A stretch of DNA of 64,000 nt from CALCHA01 sp035548175. GTDB lineage: Bacteria; Planctomycetota; Phycisphaerae; WQYP01. Below are positions 51,695 through 60,211 of the stretch, in pieces. The stretch covers positions 29,801-93,800 of the forward strand of contig DASZTO010000007.1 in the NCBI GenBank assembly GCA_035548175.1. Direction: 5' to 3'. Both the position numbers and the translations under genes were made by a program. The notes beneath the pieces were generated by a model. It worked only from the letters and a program-made list of their open reading frames with translations, made no database searches and was not told where the DNA came from. How positions within the stretch are numbered: position 1 is the first letter of the stretch; each line of letters begins with the position of its first letter.

Positions 51695-52060
51695 ATGCGT
51701 GTGTTTGAATCTGTGATCTTCGCCATTGGGTGTGCGGCAATTCTGAGCTGCGCCCACACCGAGCGATCTTCTCCCGTGACTTCGCTGCCGGAGTATGACG
51801 GCCAGACACGCACGGCCGTTGAAGCAATCCTGGGGCGTCCGGGGCGGACCGATACGTTCCCCATGTCGCAGGCTGTTGGTGAGTTTCGGGTTCCGTTGTT
51901 GAATACTTATCCGCGATCAAATCCTGCCAATGCCAAGGTGATGATTGAGGAATCGTGGTGGGATGACGGCGACTACTGGATCACGCTGTGGTTTCATCGG
52001 GTGAATGGCCAATGGGTGGTGCTTGATTCTTGTCGCTGGCGGAAGGATGTAGAGTTTTAG
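51695..52060 (+). CDS. Small lipoprotein of the cassette-like block
   Basis: A 121-residue protein with signal peptide MRVFESVIFAIGCAAILSC ending in a lipobox-like ILSC. The mature part has GQTRTAVEAILGRPGRTDT, which resembles SmpA/BamE-like lipoproteins in its G-RP turn, and a beta-hairpin C-terminus (WWDDGDYWITLWFHRVNGQW). ATG at 51695 lies 5 nt after the core GTTATTT. Function is unknown. Confidence 0.65.
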   Translation: MRVFESVIFAIGCAAILSCAHTERSSPVTSLPEYDGQTRTAVEAILGRPGRTDTFPMSQAVGEFRVPLLNTYPRSNPANAKVMIEESWWDDGDYWITLWFHRVNGQWVVLDSCRWRKDVEF

Positions 52061-52077
52061 CGCGGTCGCTGGCGGCA

Positions 52078-52099
52078 GGATAACCAGCCTATGTTGGGC
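52078..52099 (+). repeat. attC-like cores at the right end of the block
   Basis: GGATAAC (52078-52084) lies 17 nt after the lipoprotein stop, and GTTGGGC (52093-52099), a perfect GTTRRRY, follows after 8 nt. Arms are missing. This marks the right end of the cassette-like block. Confidence 0.4.
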
Positions 52100-52132
52100 G
52101 AAGCGTCAAGCTGATTTGTTTGGGGGCGGCGG

Positions 52133-52453
52133 TCAGTCTTCGAGGAGGCCGAGGGCTTTGGCGCGGTTGATTCTGAAGAGGGGGTCGGTGGTTCCTGCGG
52201 CGGCGCAGCGGATTTCCATGATGGAGGCGATGGGGTCGTTTGCGGGCTGGTGCTCGTCGCCGACGCGGCGGAGGAGGGAGCGGACGCTGGCGGCGTCGTG
52301 GCCGGGGAATTCCATGCGGGTGTGGGCGTGGCCTTCGGGGGAGAGGATGAGGGCGACGCCGGCGCGGGCGAAGCGGCGGAGGGTGTCTTCGCGCTGGTCG
52401 TTGGGGACGAGGATGAAGGGGACGCCATCGTGGACAACAGGGAGGGATTGCAT
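52133..52453 (-). CDS. Hypothetical soluble protein
   Basis: A 106-residue protein (MQSLPVVHDGVPFILVPNDQ at the start; EGHAHTRMEFPGHDAASVRSL in the middle; RINRAKALGLLED at the end). ATG at 52453 is chosen over a Pro-rich upstream extension. There is no signal or membrane segment. The G skew of the surrounding strand resumes here, so the gene probably belongs to the host core. I do not recognise the family. Confidence 0.55.
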   Translation of the reverse strand: MQSLPVVHDGVPFILVPNDQREDTLRRFARAGVALILSPEGHAHTRMEFPGHDAASVRSLLRRVGDEHQPANDPIASIMEIRCAAAGTTDPLFRINRAKALGLLED

Positions 52454-52653
52454 GGATTGATCTCCGAACGAGGATGCGAGGGAGGTTACGGGGCTAAAGA
52501 TCGGATGGAGAGGTGGCGGGGGCAACGTCTTTTGAGGGGCATCCCCTGATATCGGGAGGGCGGGGCGGCGGAGGGAGGGGAACTATCGGAATCACCGGCA
52601 GTTTTGCGGGGCGGGCGGGTTGCAAATTGCATGGAGGAATGGGGGGGAGGAGG

Positions 52654-52744
52654 GGGGCGGGTGGGAGGCCGAGGGGGCGGGCAATTTTTCATGGGCACGG
52701 GTCGCGACGGACGCAAGCGTTGTCGGGTGGGCAAAAGTTGAGCG
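52654..52744 (+). repeat. Dispersed repeat, copy 2
   Basis: Partner of 51423-51508. It lies just beyond the 3' end of htrA; the resemblance may continue weakly into the last codons of htrA. Confidence 0.7.
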
Positions 52745-52770
52745 AGGCGATCATGGGTGTGCGATTGGGG

Positions 52771-53910
52771 TTATTCGGCTTTGAGTTGGAGTTCCTGTTG
52801 TTGGTTGTTGCGGAGGATGGTGAGGGAGACGGTGTCGCCTGGGTGGACCATATCGAGGGCTGCGAGGAGGTCAGCGCCGGATTTGACGGAGCGGCCGTTG
52901 ACTTTCTGGATGACGTCGCCGAGGAGGATGGAGCCGTTGGGGCCCTGGGTGGGTCCGAGGAGGCCGGCGCGTTGTGCCGGGGAGCCGTCCTGGGTACCGA
53001 GGACGGCGAGGCCATCGATGTGGTGAGGGGCGAGGAGGCGTTGGGAGATGGAGTCGATGTAGCGGATGCCGAGGCGTGCGCGGACGTAATGGCCGGTGCG
53101 GATGATGTCGGGGACGACGCGGTTGACGGCGTCGACGGGGATGGCGAAGCCGATGCCAGCCCATGCGCCGGAGGGGGCGTAGATGGCGGTGGTGACGCCG
53201 ACGAGGCGGCCTGCGGAATCGAGGAGGGGCCCGCCGGAGTTTCCGGGGTTGACGGCGGCATCGGTCTGGATGACGTCTTCGATGGGGTTTCCGGCGACGC
53301 CGGTGATGGTGCGTTTGAGTGCGGAGATGACGCCGGTGGTGAGGGTCTGGTCGAGTCCGAAGGGGTTGCCGATGACGAAGACGGACTGGCCGACCTGGAG
53401 ATCGTGGGAGGTGCCGAGGGGGAGTGGGACGAGGTGTACGCCCGCGGGGGGATTGATTTTGAGGACGGCGAGGTCGTGTTCCGGGGAGGTGCCGACGATG
53501 GAGGCGCTGTAGGAGGTTTGGTCGTAGAGGATGACTTGAGCGGCGGAGGAGTTTTGGATGACGTGGAAGTTGGTGACGACATAGCCGGTGTCATCCCAGA
53601 GGAATCCGGAGCCTGAGCCCTGGGGTATTTCGGTGACGGTGCGGTTGAAGGGGTTGTAGGCGCGGGTTTCGGTGGTGATGAAGGCGACGGAGGGGGAGGC
53701 GGCTTTGAAGATGGAGATGGTGGTTTTTTCGACGTCCATGAGTTCGCCGCGAGGGGTGATGGGGCGAGCGTTGACGGGGGGTCCGTAGAAGTAGCCGCGG
53801 AGGATGGGCCAGGCGTAGAAGATGAGTGTGGCGCCGAGGAGTCCGGTGAGGAGCATCATGAGGCAGCCGAGGCGGCGGATCTGGCGGACGTCGGAGGGGG
53901 GGGAGGACAT
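52771..53910 (-). CDS. HtrA/DegP-type trypsin-like serine protease
   Basis: A 379-residue membrane-anchored protease. One hydrophobic segment lies near residues 15-36 (LGCLMMLLTGLLGATLIFYAW). The trypsin-like domain has the full triad: His in VVTNFHVIQ, Asp in SPEHDLAVLK, Ser in NPGNSGGPLL. A single PDZ domain follows (GSPAQRAGLLGP, GDVIQKVNGRSVKSGADLL). The DegS-like layout suggests envelope protein quality control or regulated proteolysis. ATG at 53910 follows GGAG-like sequence. A heptamer array sits just upstream. Confidence 0.92.
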   Translation of the reverse strand: MSSPPSDVRQIRRLGCLMMLLTGLLGATLIFYAWPILRGYFYGPPVNARPITPRGELMDVEKTTISIFKAASPSVAFITTETRAYNPFNRTVTEIPQGSGSGFLWDDTGYVVTNFHVIQNSSAAQVILYDQTSYSASIVGTSPEHDLAVLKINPPAGVHLVPLPLGTSHDLQVGQSVFVIGNPFGLDQTLTTGVISALKRTITGVAGNPIEDVIQTDAAVNPGNSGGPLLDSAGRLVGVTTAIYAPSGAWAGIGFAIPVDAVNRVVPDIIRTGHYVRARLGIRYIDSISQRLLAPHHIDGLAVLGTQDGSPAQRAGLLGPTQGPNGSILLGDVIQKVNGRSVKSGADLLAALDMVHPGDTVSLTILRNNQQQELQLKAE

Positions 53911-53923
53911 GGGGGGATTGTAG

Positions 53924-53993
53924 CATTGCCCATTGCGGATTGCCGATTGCCGATTGGGGGTGAGGGTGCGGCGACAATGGGTAATGGGCAATG
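53924..53993 (+). repeat. Heptameric tandem repeat array 4 with inverted ends
   Basis: Ten 7-nt units in one register: CATTGCC, CATTGCG, GATTGCC, GATTGCC, GATTGGG, two degenerate units, then GACAATG, GGTAATG, GGCAATG. The ends CATTGCCCATT and AATGGGCAATG are a perfect 11-bp inverted repeat. It fills the gap between htrA and the GT41 gene. Confidence 0.75.
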
Positions 53994-53995
53994 GT

Positions 53996-55729
53996 TCAGG
54001 GGCGGGCGGTGCACCAGTGGCGCCAGAGGTGGCGGAGGGTGGATTCGAAGTTGTGGGTGAAGGTTTTGGCGTCGGTGAGGGGGGAGGATTGGAGGGTGGG
54101 GCGAAGGGAGGAGCGGAGGGCGGTGAGTTGGGGGAGGTCGGCGGCGAGGGAGGCGGCGAGGTCGAGGTAGGCGTCTTTGGTGGGGGCGAGGAATTGGGGG
54201 CAGCAGGCGGCGGCGAGGAGGGATTCGCCGACGCGGGCGCGGTGGCAGTTGCCGCGGAGTACGATGACCGGGACGCCCATGGCGAGGGCTTCGCAGGTGG
54301 TGGTGGTGCCGTTGTAGGGGAAGGTGTCGAGTGCGATATCGATGTGGGCGTATCCGAGGAGATGATCGGCATAGGCGGGGACCATGGGGAGGAGGTCGAG
54401 GCGGTCGGGGGGGATGCGGCGGTGGGCGAAGTGGGCGAGCCATTCGGTGCGGAGGGCGTCTTCGCCGAAGGCGGCGGCTTTGAGGCGGAGGCGGGAGTTG
54501 GGGACGCGGAGGAGGAGTTGGGCCCAGAGGTCGAGGACGGCGGGGTTGACTTTGGGCAGGGCGTTGAAGGAGCCGAAGGTGATGTGTCCGCTGGCGAGCG
54601 CGGGCGGGGGTGTGACGGGAGGGAGCTCGTCGGGGAGGCTGAAGCAGAGGAAGCAGTGGGGGAGTCGTACGAGGGAGGCGGTGTGGAGGTGTTCGGTGGC
54701 GCCGGGGGGATCGGCGAGGGCGTCGGTGAGGCGGAAGTCGATGGCGCGCAGGCCGGTGGTATTGGGATAACCGAGGTAGGTGATTTGGAGTGGGGCGGGT
54801 TTGCGGGCGAAGAGGCGGAGGCGGTCTCCGGCGGTGTGGCCGGCGAGGTCGATGAGGATGTCGATGCGGTCGGAGCGGATGAGGCGTTCGCAGTGGTCGA
54901 TGGGGAGGTTGGCGATGGAGCGCCAGTGATCGGGGTGGACGAGGGCGCGGAGTGCGGCGGTGACGTCGTCGGAGCGGGTGTCGTTGGCGTAGCAGAAGTG
55001 CTGCACGTGGGCGGGATCATGATGGGCGAGGATGGGTTTGAGGAAGATCGCGACGGGATGGCGTCGGAGGTCCGGGGAGACGTAACCGACGCGGAGGGGG
55101 CGGTCGGGATCGGGGGAGTTGGGGAAGGAGATGGCGGGGAGGGAGTAGCGTTGTCCCCATCGCTGGTGATGGGCGAAGATTTGTTCGGCGGAAAGATCGG
55201 GGTCGTAGTTGAGGAGGAAGAGGAAGGTGCTCGAGGCGTTGTGATCGTCGGGCCAGCGGGTGCGGGCGGCGTCGAGAGCGGCGATGGCGTCCTGGACGCG
55301 TCCGGCGAGGTAAAGGGCGTTGCCAATGCCGATAGCGGCGTGGGGCAGGGGGTAATGGAGATCGAGAGCGCGGGAGTAGGCGTCGATGGAGGCGTTTGGG
55401 GCGCCTTTGCAGAGGAGGGCAAAGCCGACGATGATCCACATGGCGGGGTCATCGGGGGCTTGGTGGATGGCGGCGCGTGCGAGGCGTTCGGCGAGGGAGA
55501 CGTTTCCGACGGCGTCAGCGCAGCGAGCGAATCCGCGGAGTGCGGGGAGGTGGTGGGGCCAGAGGCGGAGGACCTGCTGGTAAGCGTTGCCGGCGTCGAC
55601 GATGCGACCTGATTTGAGGAGCGCGTCGGCGGCGGCGACGGCATTGTCAGCCGATGGGGAGGAGACCTGCAGCACGATGCCTTCCGGGCGGGCGCGATAA
55701 GAGATGCACGAGCGTCCGCGTAGGTTCAA
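53996..55729 (-). CDS. TPR-containing GT41 (O-GlcNAc transferase/SPINDLY-like) glycosyltransferase
   Basis: A 577-residue protein. Residues about 20-170 form TPR helices (ADALLKSGRIVDAGNAYQQV, AAIGIGNALYLAGRVQDAI). The C-terminal region matches GT41: RVGYVSPDLRRHPVAIFL, LIDLAGHTAGDRLRLFARKPAPLQITYLGYPNTTGL, FGSFNALPKVNPAVLDLW, and ALDTFPYNGTTTTCEALAMGVPVIVLRG. Such enzymes transfer GlcNAc, fucose or glucose to protein. They are frequent in planctomycetes; targets are unknown. The start codon is not certain; a short N-terminal extension may be spurious. Confidence 0.9.
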   Translation of the reverse strand: MNLRGRSCISYRARPEGIVLQVSSPSADNAVAAADALLKSGRIVDAGNAYQQVLRLWPHHLPALRGFARCADAVGNVSLAERLARAAIHQAPDDPAMWIIVGFALLCKGAPNASIDAYSRALDLHYPLPHAAIGIGNALYLAGRVQDAIAALDAARTRWPDDHNASSTFLFLLNYDPDLSAEQIFAHHQRWGQRYSLPAISFPNSPDPDRPLRVGYVSPDLRRHPVAIFLKPILAHHDPAHVQHFCYANDTRSDDVTAALRALVHPDHWRSIANLPIDHCERLIRSDRIDILIDLAGHTAGDRLRLFARKPAPLQITYLGYPNTTGLRAIDFRLTDALADPPGATEHLHTASLVRLPHCFLCFSLPDELPPVTPPPALASGHITFGSFNALPKVNPAVLDLWAQLLLRVPNSRLRLKAAAFGEDALRTEWLAHFAHRRIPPDRLDLLPMVPAYADHLLGYAHIDIALDTFPYNGTTTTCEALAMGVPVIVLRGNCHRARVGESLLAAACCPQFLAPTKDAYLDLAASLAADLPQLTALRSSLRPTLQSSPLTDAKTFTHNFESTLRHLWRHWCTARP

Positions 55730-55858
55730 GATACAGCGCGGCGGGAGGGGAGGGGCGATTTTTATTGGAGATTTTCGGGAACATTTCGCGCTTGGGCGAG
55801 ACGGGCGGATGAATGTGGGATGAAGATGAGGATGAAGGGAATAGTTTGATCGAGATTT

Positions 55859-57760
55859 TCAACTATGGAGTTTGGTGTCGAGTTGCTGCCAGCGTTCGTA
55901 GAGGGTGTGGACGTGTTGCTGGGCCCGGGAAAGTTCGGCGTAGGCGGCGGTGAGGCGGACGTGGTCGGCGGCGAGGGCGGGGGATTCGGCTTGTTGCTGG
56001 AGCGCGAGGACGCGGGCTTCGGCGGCGTGGATGTCGGCTTCGATGGTGGACCATTCTTTTTGCTCTTTGAGGGTGAGGCGTTTGAGGCCGGTTTTGGTGG
56101 CGGGGGGGGCGGGAGTTTCGGGGGTGGCGATGGCGGGTTTGGCGGGGGATTCGGCGGGGGCGGGTTCGGCGCGGTTGCGCCAGTTTTCGTATTGGAGGTA
56201 ATCGGTGAAGAGGCCCCAGTTGCCGCGGCCGTTGAGACCGATGATGTCGGTGGCGAGGCGGTCGAGCATGAAGCGGTCGTGGGTGACCAGGACGAGGGCG
56301 CCGGGGAATTCTTCAAGGGAGGCTTCGAGGACTTCGAGCGAGGGGATGTCGAGATCGTTGGTGGGTTCATCGAGGACCAGGACATCGGCGCGGGTGAGCA
56401 TGAGGCGGGCGATGAGGACGCGTGCCTGTTCGCCGCCGGAGAGTTCGCCGACGGGGCGGTCGAGTTGTTCGTAGCGGAAGAGGAAGCGTTTGGCGTAGGC
56501 GGAGACGTGGAGGAGCTCGCCGTTGTAGACGACGGAATCGGAATCGGGGGAGAGGGCGTGCTTGAGGAGCTGCCGGCGTTCGAGTTGCTGGCGTTGCTGA
56601 TCGAAGAAGACGATGCGCAGATCGTGGGCGTTTTTGACGGTGCCGGAATCGGGGGCGAGCTGGCCGGTGAGGAGTTTGAGGAGGGTGGATTTGCCGGAGC
56701 CATTGGGTCCGAGGACGCCGAGTTTCATGCCGGGGGAGAGGGTGATGGAGAGTTTGTCGATGAGGAGGCGTTTTTCGGGGCCGTCCCCTCCCCCGCCGAG
56801 GGATTTGACGAGGTTGTGGGCGGCGATGAGTTTTTTGGTTTTGCGTTCGGTGGCGGAGAATTCGATGTCGACGGACTGATCGTTGGCGGTGCGTTGGCGT
56901 GTTTCGGCGAGGGTGGAAATGAGGGCGTGGGCGTCTTTGATGCGGGATTTGTTTTTGGTGCGCTGGGCCTTGGGGCCGCGGCGGAGCCAGGCGATTTCTT
57001 CTTTGACGCGCTCGGAGAGGGATTGCTGTTCCTTGGCCTGGGCTTCGAGGACGACCTGGCGACGTTCGAGGAACTGGTCGTAGTTGCCGGCGACGGAGAG
57101 GAAGCCGCCGGCGAAGAGGGGGTTGATTTCGATGACGCGGGTGGTGACGTTTTCGAGGAAGTAGCGGTCGTGGGTGACGACGAGGAAAGCGAATCCCGCA
57201 CCTAACCCCCCCCCGCTTCCGCCGGCGGCGCCGCTGTTGAGGAAGCGTTCGAGCCATTCGATGCCTTCGAGGTCGAGGTGGTTGGTGGGTTCGTCGAGGA
57301 GGAGGAGGTCGGGCTGGAGGACGAGTTCGCGGGCGAGAGCGGCGCGTTTTCGCCAGCCGCCGGAGAGGGTGCGGAGGGGGGCGTCCATGGGGGGAGCGCC
57401 ATCGAGGCCGAAGCCGATTTTGGTGAGGATGATGGCGGCGCGGGTGTGTTTTTCGTGTTCTTCGAGATGGCCGGCGTGATCATGGCGGAGGGCATGGACG
57501 AGCTCTTCTTCGGGGGTGGCTTTTTCGAAGCGGTCTTCCTGGGGGAGGTAGCCGACGCGGATGCCGCGGCGAGCTTCGAGGGAACCTTCATCGGGGAGTT
57601 CATGGCCGGCGAGGATTTTGAGGAAGGTGGATTTGCCGGCACCGTTGGGTCCGAACATGCCGATGCGTTCGCCGTCGTAGAGGCCGAGGGTGATTCCGGA
57701 GAAGAGTCGGCGTCCGGAGAAGGATTTGGCGAGGTTTTGTGCGGAGAGGAGGAGAGGCAT
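55859..57760 (-). CDS. ABC-F family ATPase (Uup-like)
   Basis: A 633-residue soluble protein with two ABC cassettes and no membrane domain. Cassette 1 has FGPNGAGKST, LSGGWRKRAALAREL and LLLLDEPTNHLD; cassette 2 has LGPNGSGKST, LSGGEQARVLIARLM and VLVLDEPTNDLD. The linker (P-site tRNA interaction motif region) and a C-terminal coiled coil (EWSTIEADIHAAEARVLALQ) fit the Uup branch. Such proteins act on ribosomes or, for Uup, on branched DNA. A Gly-rich insert after the first Walker B is unusual. Confidence 0.92.
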   Translation of the reverse strand: MPLLLSAQNLAKSFSGRRLFSGITLGLYDGERIGMFGPNGAGKSTFLKILAGHELPDEGSLEARRGIRVGYLPQEDRFEKATPEEELVHALRHDHAGHLEEHEKHTRAAIILTKIGFGLDGAPPMDAPLRTLSGGWRKRAALARELVLQPDLLLLDEPTNHLDLEGIEWLERFLNSGAAGGSGGGLGAGFAFLVVTHDRYFLENVTTRVIEINPLFAGGFLSVAGNYDQFLERRQVVLEAQAKEQQSLSERVKEEIAWLRRGPKAQRTKNKSRIKDAHALISTLAETRQRTANDQSVDIEFSATERKTKKLIAAHNLVKSLGGGGDGPEKRLLIDKLSITLSPGMKLGVLGPNGSGKSTLLKLLTGQLAPDSGTVKNAHDLRIVFFDQQRQQLERRQLLKHALSPDSDSVVYNGELLHVSAYAKRFLFRYEQLDRPVGELSGGEQARVLIARLMLTRADVLVLDEPTNDLDIPSLEVLEASLEEFPGALVLVTHDRFMLDRLATDIIGLNGRGNWGLFTDYLQYENWRNRAEPAPAESPAKPAIATPETPAPPATKTGLKRLTLKEQKEWSTIEADIHAAEARVLALQQQAESPALAADHVRLTAAYAELSRAQQHVHTLYERWQQLDTKLHS

Positions 57761-57892
57761 GTGGGGGTGGCTCCGGTGAGAAATCGCAGCGCCTTATGGT
57801 AGGGGAAATGGCGAGGGATTCCACGCTCGCGGGGGCGTGGGCGGGGGGGTAGAATCGTGGGGAAAGACGACAGAAGCGACAGACGAAAGGCA

Positions 57893-57920
57893 AAAGACGA
57901 AAGACGAAAGACGAAAGACG
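57893..57920 (+). repeat. Heptameric tandem repeat array 5
   Basis: Four perfect tandem AAAGACG units, flanked on the left by imperfect copies back to about 57863. The array ends 23 nt before the lipoprotein start codon. Confidence 0.8.
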
Positions 57921-57943
57921 AGAGTTTGGGACGAAAGAACGAG

Positions 57944-58735
57944 ATGAGACGTGTTTTTGTGATGTTGAGCTGCGTGGCGGGGGTGTGGGCGGGCGTGGGC
58001 GGGTGCCAGTCGGATATCCGACCGTTGCGGCCCATGGAGCAGGTGGAATACTGGCAGACGCCGGATGGGGTGCTGCATCCGCTGGCGTCGACGCGGCCAG
58101 CGGAGACGATGGCGGCGAGCGCACCGGCGACGATGGCTGGTACTGAGCCGGCGACAGAACCGGCGACAGTGGCATCGACGGGACCGGCGACGGGTCCGGC
58201 GACGCAGCCTGTGGCGCGCGGGCACGTGGTGATGCGGAACATCGATCCGAACGAGACGGCCCGGTTTGTGTACAAGGCGGACTACGACAACATCTGGAAG
58301 CAGTCGATGGATCTGCTGCATCGGATGGGGTTTTTGCTGGATCGGCAGGATTATCGGGAAGGGGTGATGATCACGCAGCCGCTGCTGAGCGCGCAGGTGG
58401 TGGAGCCATGGCGTCCGCAGCAGGTGAATTTGAAAGATGCGTTGGAGAACACGATCAACTCGCAGCGGCGGACGGTGCGGCTGAAGATCGAGCCGGTGCC
58501 GGGGAAGCCGGAGTTTTACGAGGTAGGGGTGCAGGTGATCGTGGAGCGGGTGACGAACCCGACGGAGCAGATCGGGGGCCCGGTGTTTGTGGAGGGGTCG
58601 GGGTTCGGCGGGAACGTGGAGGCGTTGCGGTCGGACTACGTGCCGGCGAACGCGCCGCAGCCGCAGTGGGTGACGATCGGGCATGATCCGGACATGGAGA
58701 AGAAGATATTGAAGGCGCTGTTCAAGCGGATTTGA
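57944..58735 (+). CDS. Lipoprotein, unknown function
   Basis: A 263-residue lipoprotein with signal peptide RRVFVMLSCVAGVWAGVGGC ending in a lipobox Cys at about residue 21. A low-complexity linker of repeated PAT units (residues about 55-90) precedes a folded domain: RFVYKADYDNIWKQSMDLLHRMGF, REGVMITQPLLSAQ, RRTVRLKIEPVPGKPEFYEVGVQVIVERV. This last part resembles domains in planctomycete lipoproteins of unknown role. ATG at 57944 is used because the frame upstream translates the heptamer array. Confidence 0.72.
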   Translation: MRRVFVMLSCVAGVWAGVGGCQSDIRPLRPMEQVEYWQTPDGVLHPLASTRPAETMAASAPATMAGTEPATEPATVASTGPATGPATQPVARGHVVMRNIDPNETARFVYKADYDNIWKQSMDLLHRMGFLLDRQDYREGVMITQPLLSAQVVEPWRPQQVNLKDALENTINSQRRTVRLKIEPVPGKPEFYEVGVQVIVERVTNPTEQIGGPVFVEGSGFGGNVEALRSDYVPANAPQPQWVTIGHDPDMEKKILKALFKRI

Positions 58736-59124
58736 GTTGAGGAGGTGAGCAGGAGGGGGGCGCGGCGGGACGACATCCCCCGACGACGACGATGTAAATG
58801 GCCACGAAAGGCACGAAAGGTGGAGGTGGGAATTTTGTTGGCGCGATTGTCGTGCGAAAAACAGGAAGGCGCCGGTGGGAAGGGGCGGATTTTCTGTGGA
58901 ATCGGGCGATCGTTCAGGTTTTACATGGGGATTGATCTTCAGCGCCGTCGTTGTTTTTGGGATTGGTGTCAGGCCTAAAAAAAGGCCCCCCGCTTGCGCT
59001 GGCAGAGCGGGGGACCATGGAGAGAAAACACCGTGGAGGACCAGAGGAACAAGCAGCCGGGCCTGTGGTGCGTCTCAGGTGGAGCGCGGGGCGCGTGAAG
59101 AGAGCGGCGCCTCGCGGTGGTGGA
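58736..59124. other. Intergenic region with 9-mer repeat and minus-strand terminator
   Basis: No gene is seen. A repeat GCCACGAAAG-GCACGAAAGG lies at 58801-58820, of the short tandem type found elsewhere in the window. The terminator of the PEP-CTERM gene is at 58977-59016. Confidence 0.45.
58977..59016 (-). terminator. Rho-independent terminator of the PEP-CTERM gene
   Basis: On the minus strand, GGTCCCCCGCT pairs with AGCGGGGGGCC (11 bp, one T-G pair) and is followed by seven T residues. It lies about 110 nt after the gene stop. Confidence 0.88.
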
Positions 59125-59850
59125 TCAGCGGATATCGCGGTGGCGTCGCAGGAGGCAGGCGCCCACGCCGATGCCCAGGAGGGCGATGCTGGCGGGCTCG
59201 GGCACGGGGGGCGGCGGCGGGGGGCTGATGACGCCGAAGGGGGTGAGCTGGACGTTGTCGATGACGGGACCGGAGTAGATGGCGTTGGGGTTGGTGCCGG
59301 TGGGGGCCATGGCGGCGAAGGAGATGGCGGTGGTGGGAGTGGTGGCGGCGAAGTAGAGGGTTTCTGTGACGTAGAGCATGTTGTCTTTGGTGCGTGTGCC
59401 GACGAAGCTGGAGTAATCGGCCTGGTTGAGGATGGCGGAACTGGACTGGACGGAGACGCGGAGCTTTTTGACGAGGGTGGCCTCGTTGGTGAGGTTTTCG
59501 GGGTTGGCGGCGAGGTCGAAGGTGAGCTTGTAGATGGTGCCGGCGGTGGTGCCGACGACCTGGGAGACTGCGCCGACGCCCGGGGTGCCGGTGAGATCGA
59601 CGCTCCAGTTGCCGGTGGAGGCCTGCCAGTAGGTTCCGGGGACGACGTCGACGGTGTTGCCGCTGACGGACCATCCGGTGAGGGAGGTTTGTCCCGGGTG
59701 GAGTGTGACGAAACCGTACTGGTTGAGGGGAGTGGCGGCGAGATTGAGCTGCTCAAAGCTGCCGTTGTTGAGGAGCGTGGCGTGAGCCGCGGGGACGGCG
59801 CCGAGGGCCGTGAGCGCAGCGGCGGCAACGCCAAGAAGGGTGTTACGCAT
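59125..59850 (-). CDS. PEP-CTERM protein, choice-of-anchor C / DUF642-like
   Basis: A 241-residue exported protein. Residues 1-25 form the signal peptide (RNTLLGVAAAALTALGAVPAAHA). The mature protein begins LLNNGSFEQ, the opening of choice-of-anchor C (DUF642-like) beta-sandwiches, and continues with LTGWSVSGNTVDVVPGTYWQ and SVDLTGTPGVGAVSQ. A poly-Pro spacer leads to PEPASIALLGIGVGACLL and RRHRDIR, the PEP-CTERM sorting tail. It is likely a surface or matrix protein handled by an exosortase encoded elsewhere. Confidence 0.9.
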   Translation of the reverse strand: MRNTLLGVAAAALTALGAVPAAHATLLNNGSFEQLNLAATPLNQYGFVTLHPGQTSLTGWSVSGNTVDVVPGTYWQASTGNWSVDLTGTPGVGAVSQVVGTTAGTIYKLTFDLAANPENLTNEATLVKKLRVSVQSSSAILNQADYSSFVGTRTKDNMLYVTETLYFAATTPTTAISFAAMAPTGTNPNAIYSGPVIDNVQLTPFGVISPPPPPPVPEPASIALLGIGVGACLLRRHRDIR

Positions 59851-60211
59851 GGGTCTCTCTCCTGTTTTCTCTCCCAGCGGCGTCTCTCATCACCGCTGAC
59901 GCGTATGGCCGAGGCGTGCGAGCGAGGGGTCGCGGCATGGATCGGCTGAACTACGTGGATGAAGCATGACTCGAAATCGGGGTCTTGCAAGCTTTCGGCC
60001 GCCACTTTAGTTCATCATCGCAAAATAGTTGTTATCGAGACATGCGCATTTGTGCGCGTCCCAGAAAGAGGGGTTGAAGGCGCAAATTTCGCGCTGCCCC
60101 GCGGGGGGCCCGATAAGCAAAACCGAGCGAAAAAAAAGGAAGCCCCGGAGGGCTTCCTTGTCAGACGTTGTGATGAAGAGGTGCGGCCCGCATGAGGGCG
60201 AGGTACCGGGG
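59851..60211. other. Intergenic region upstream of the PEP-CTERM gene
   Basis: It carries the promoter region of the PEP-CTERM gene (no clear -35/-10 chosen) and the terminator of the sigma gene (60130-60159). No gene is seen. Confidence 0.4.
60130..60159 (-). terminator. Rho-independent terminator of the sigma gene
   Basis: On the minus strand, AAGGAAGCCC-TCCG-GGGCTTCCTT is a perfect 10-bp stem with a stable tetraloop and ends in a run of eight T residues. It lies about 50 nt after the stop. Confidence 0.92.

Noticed and set aside
49012..52099. Integron integrase within or next to the cassette-like block
   Set aside because: No tyrosine-recombinase motif (R...HxxR...Y) is seen in any frame here, so the block is not called an integron.
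52771..55644. 957-codon frame fusing htrA to the upstream region
   Set aside because: The upstream 580 codons are an out-of-frame reading of the GT41 gene joined through the heptamer array. The protease starts at 53910.
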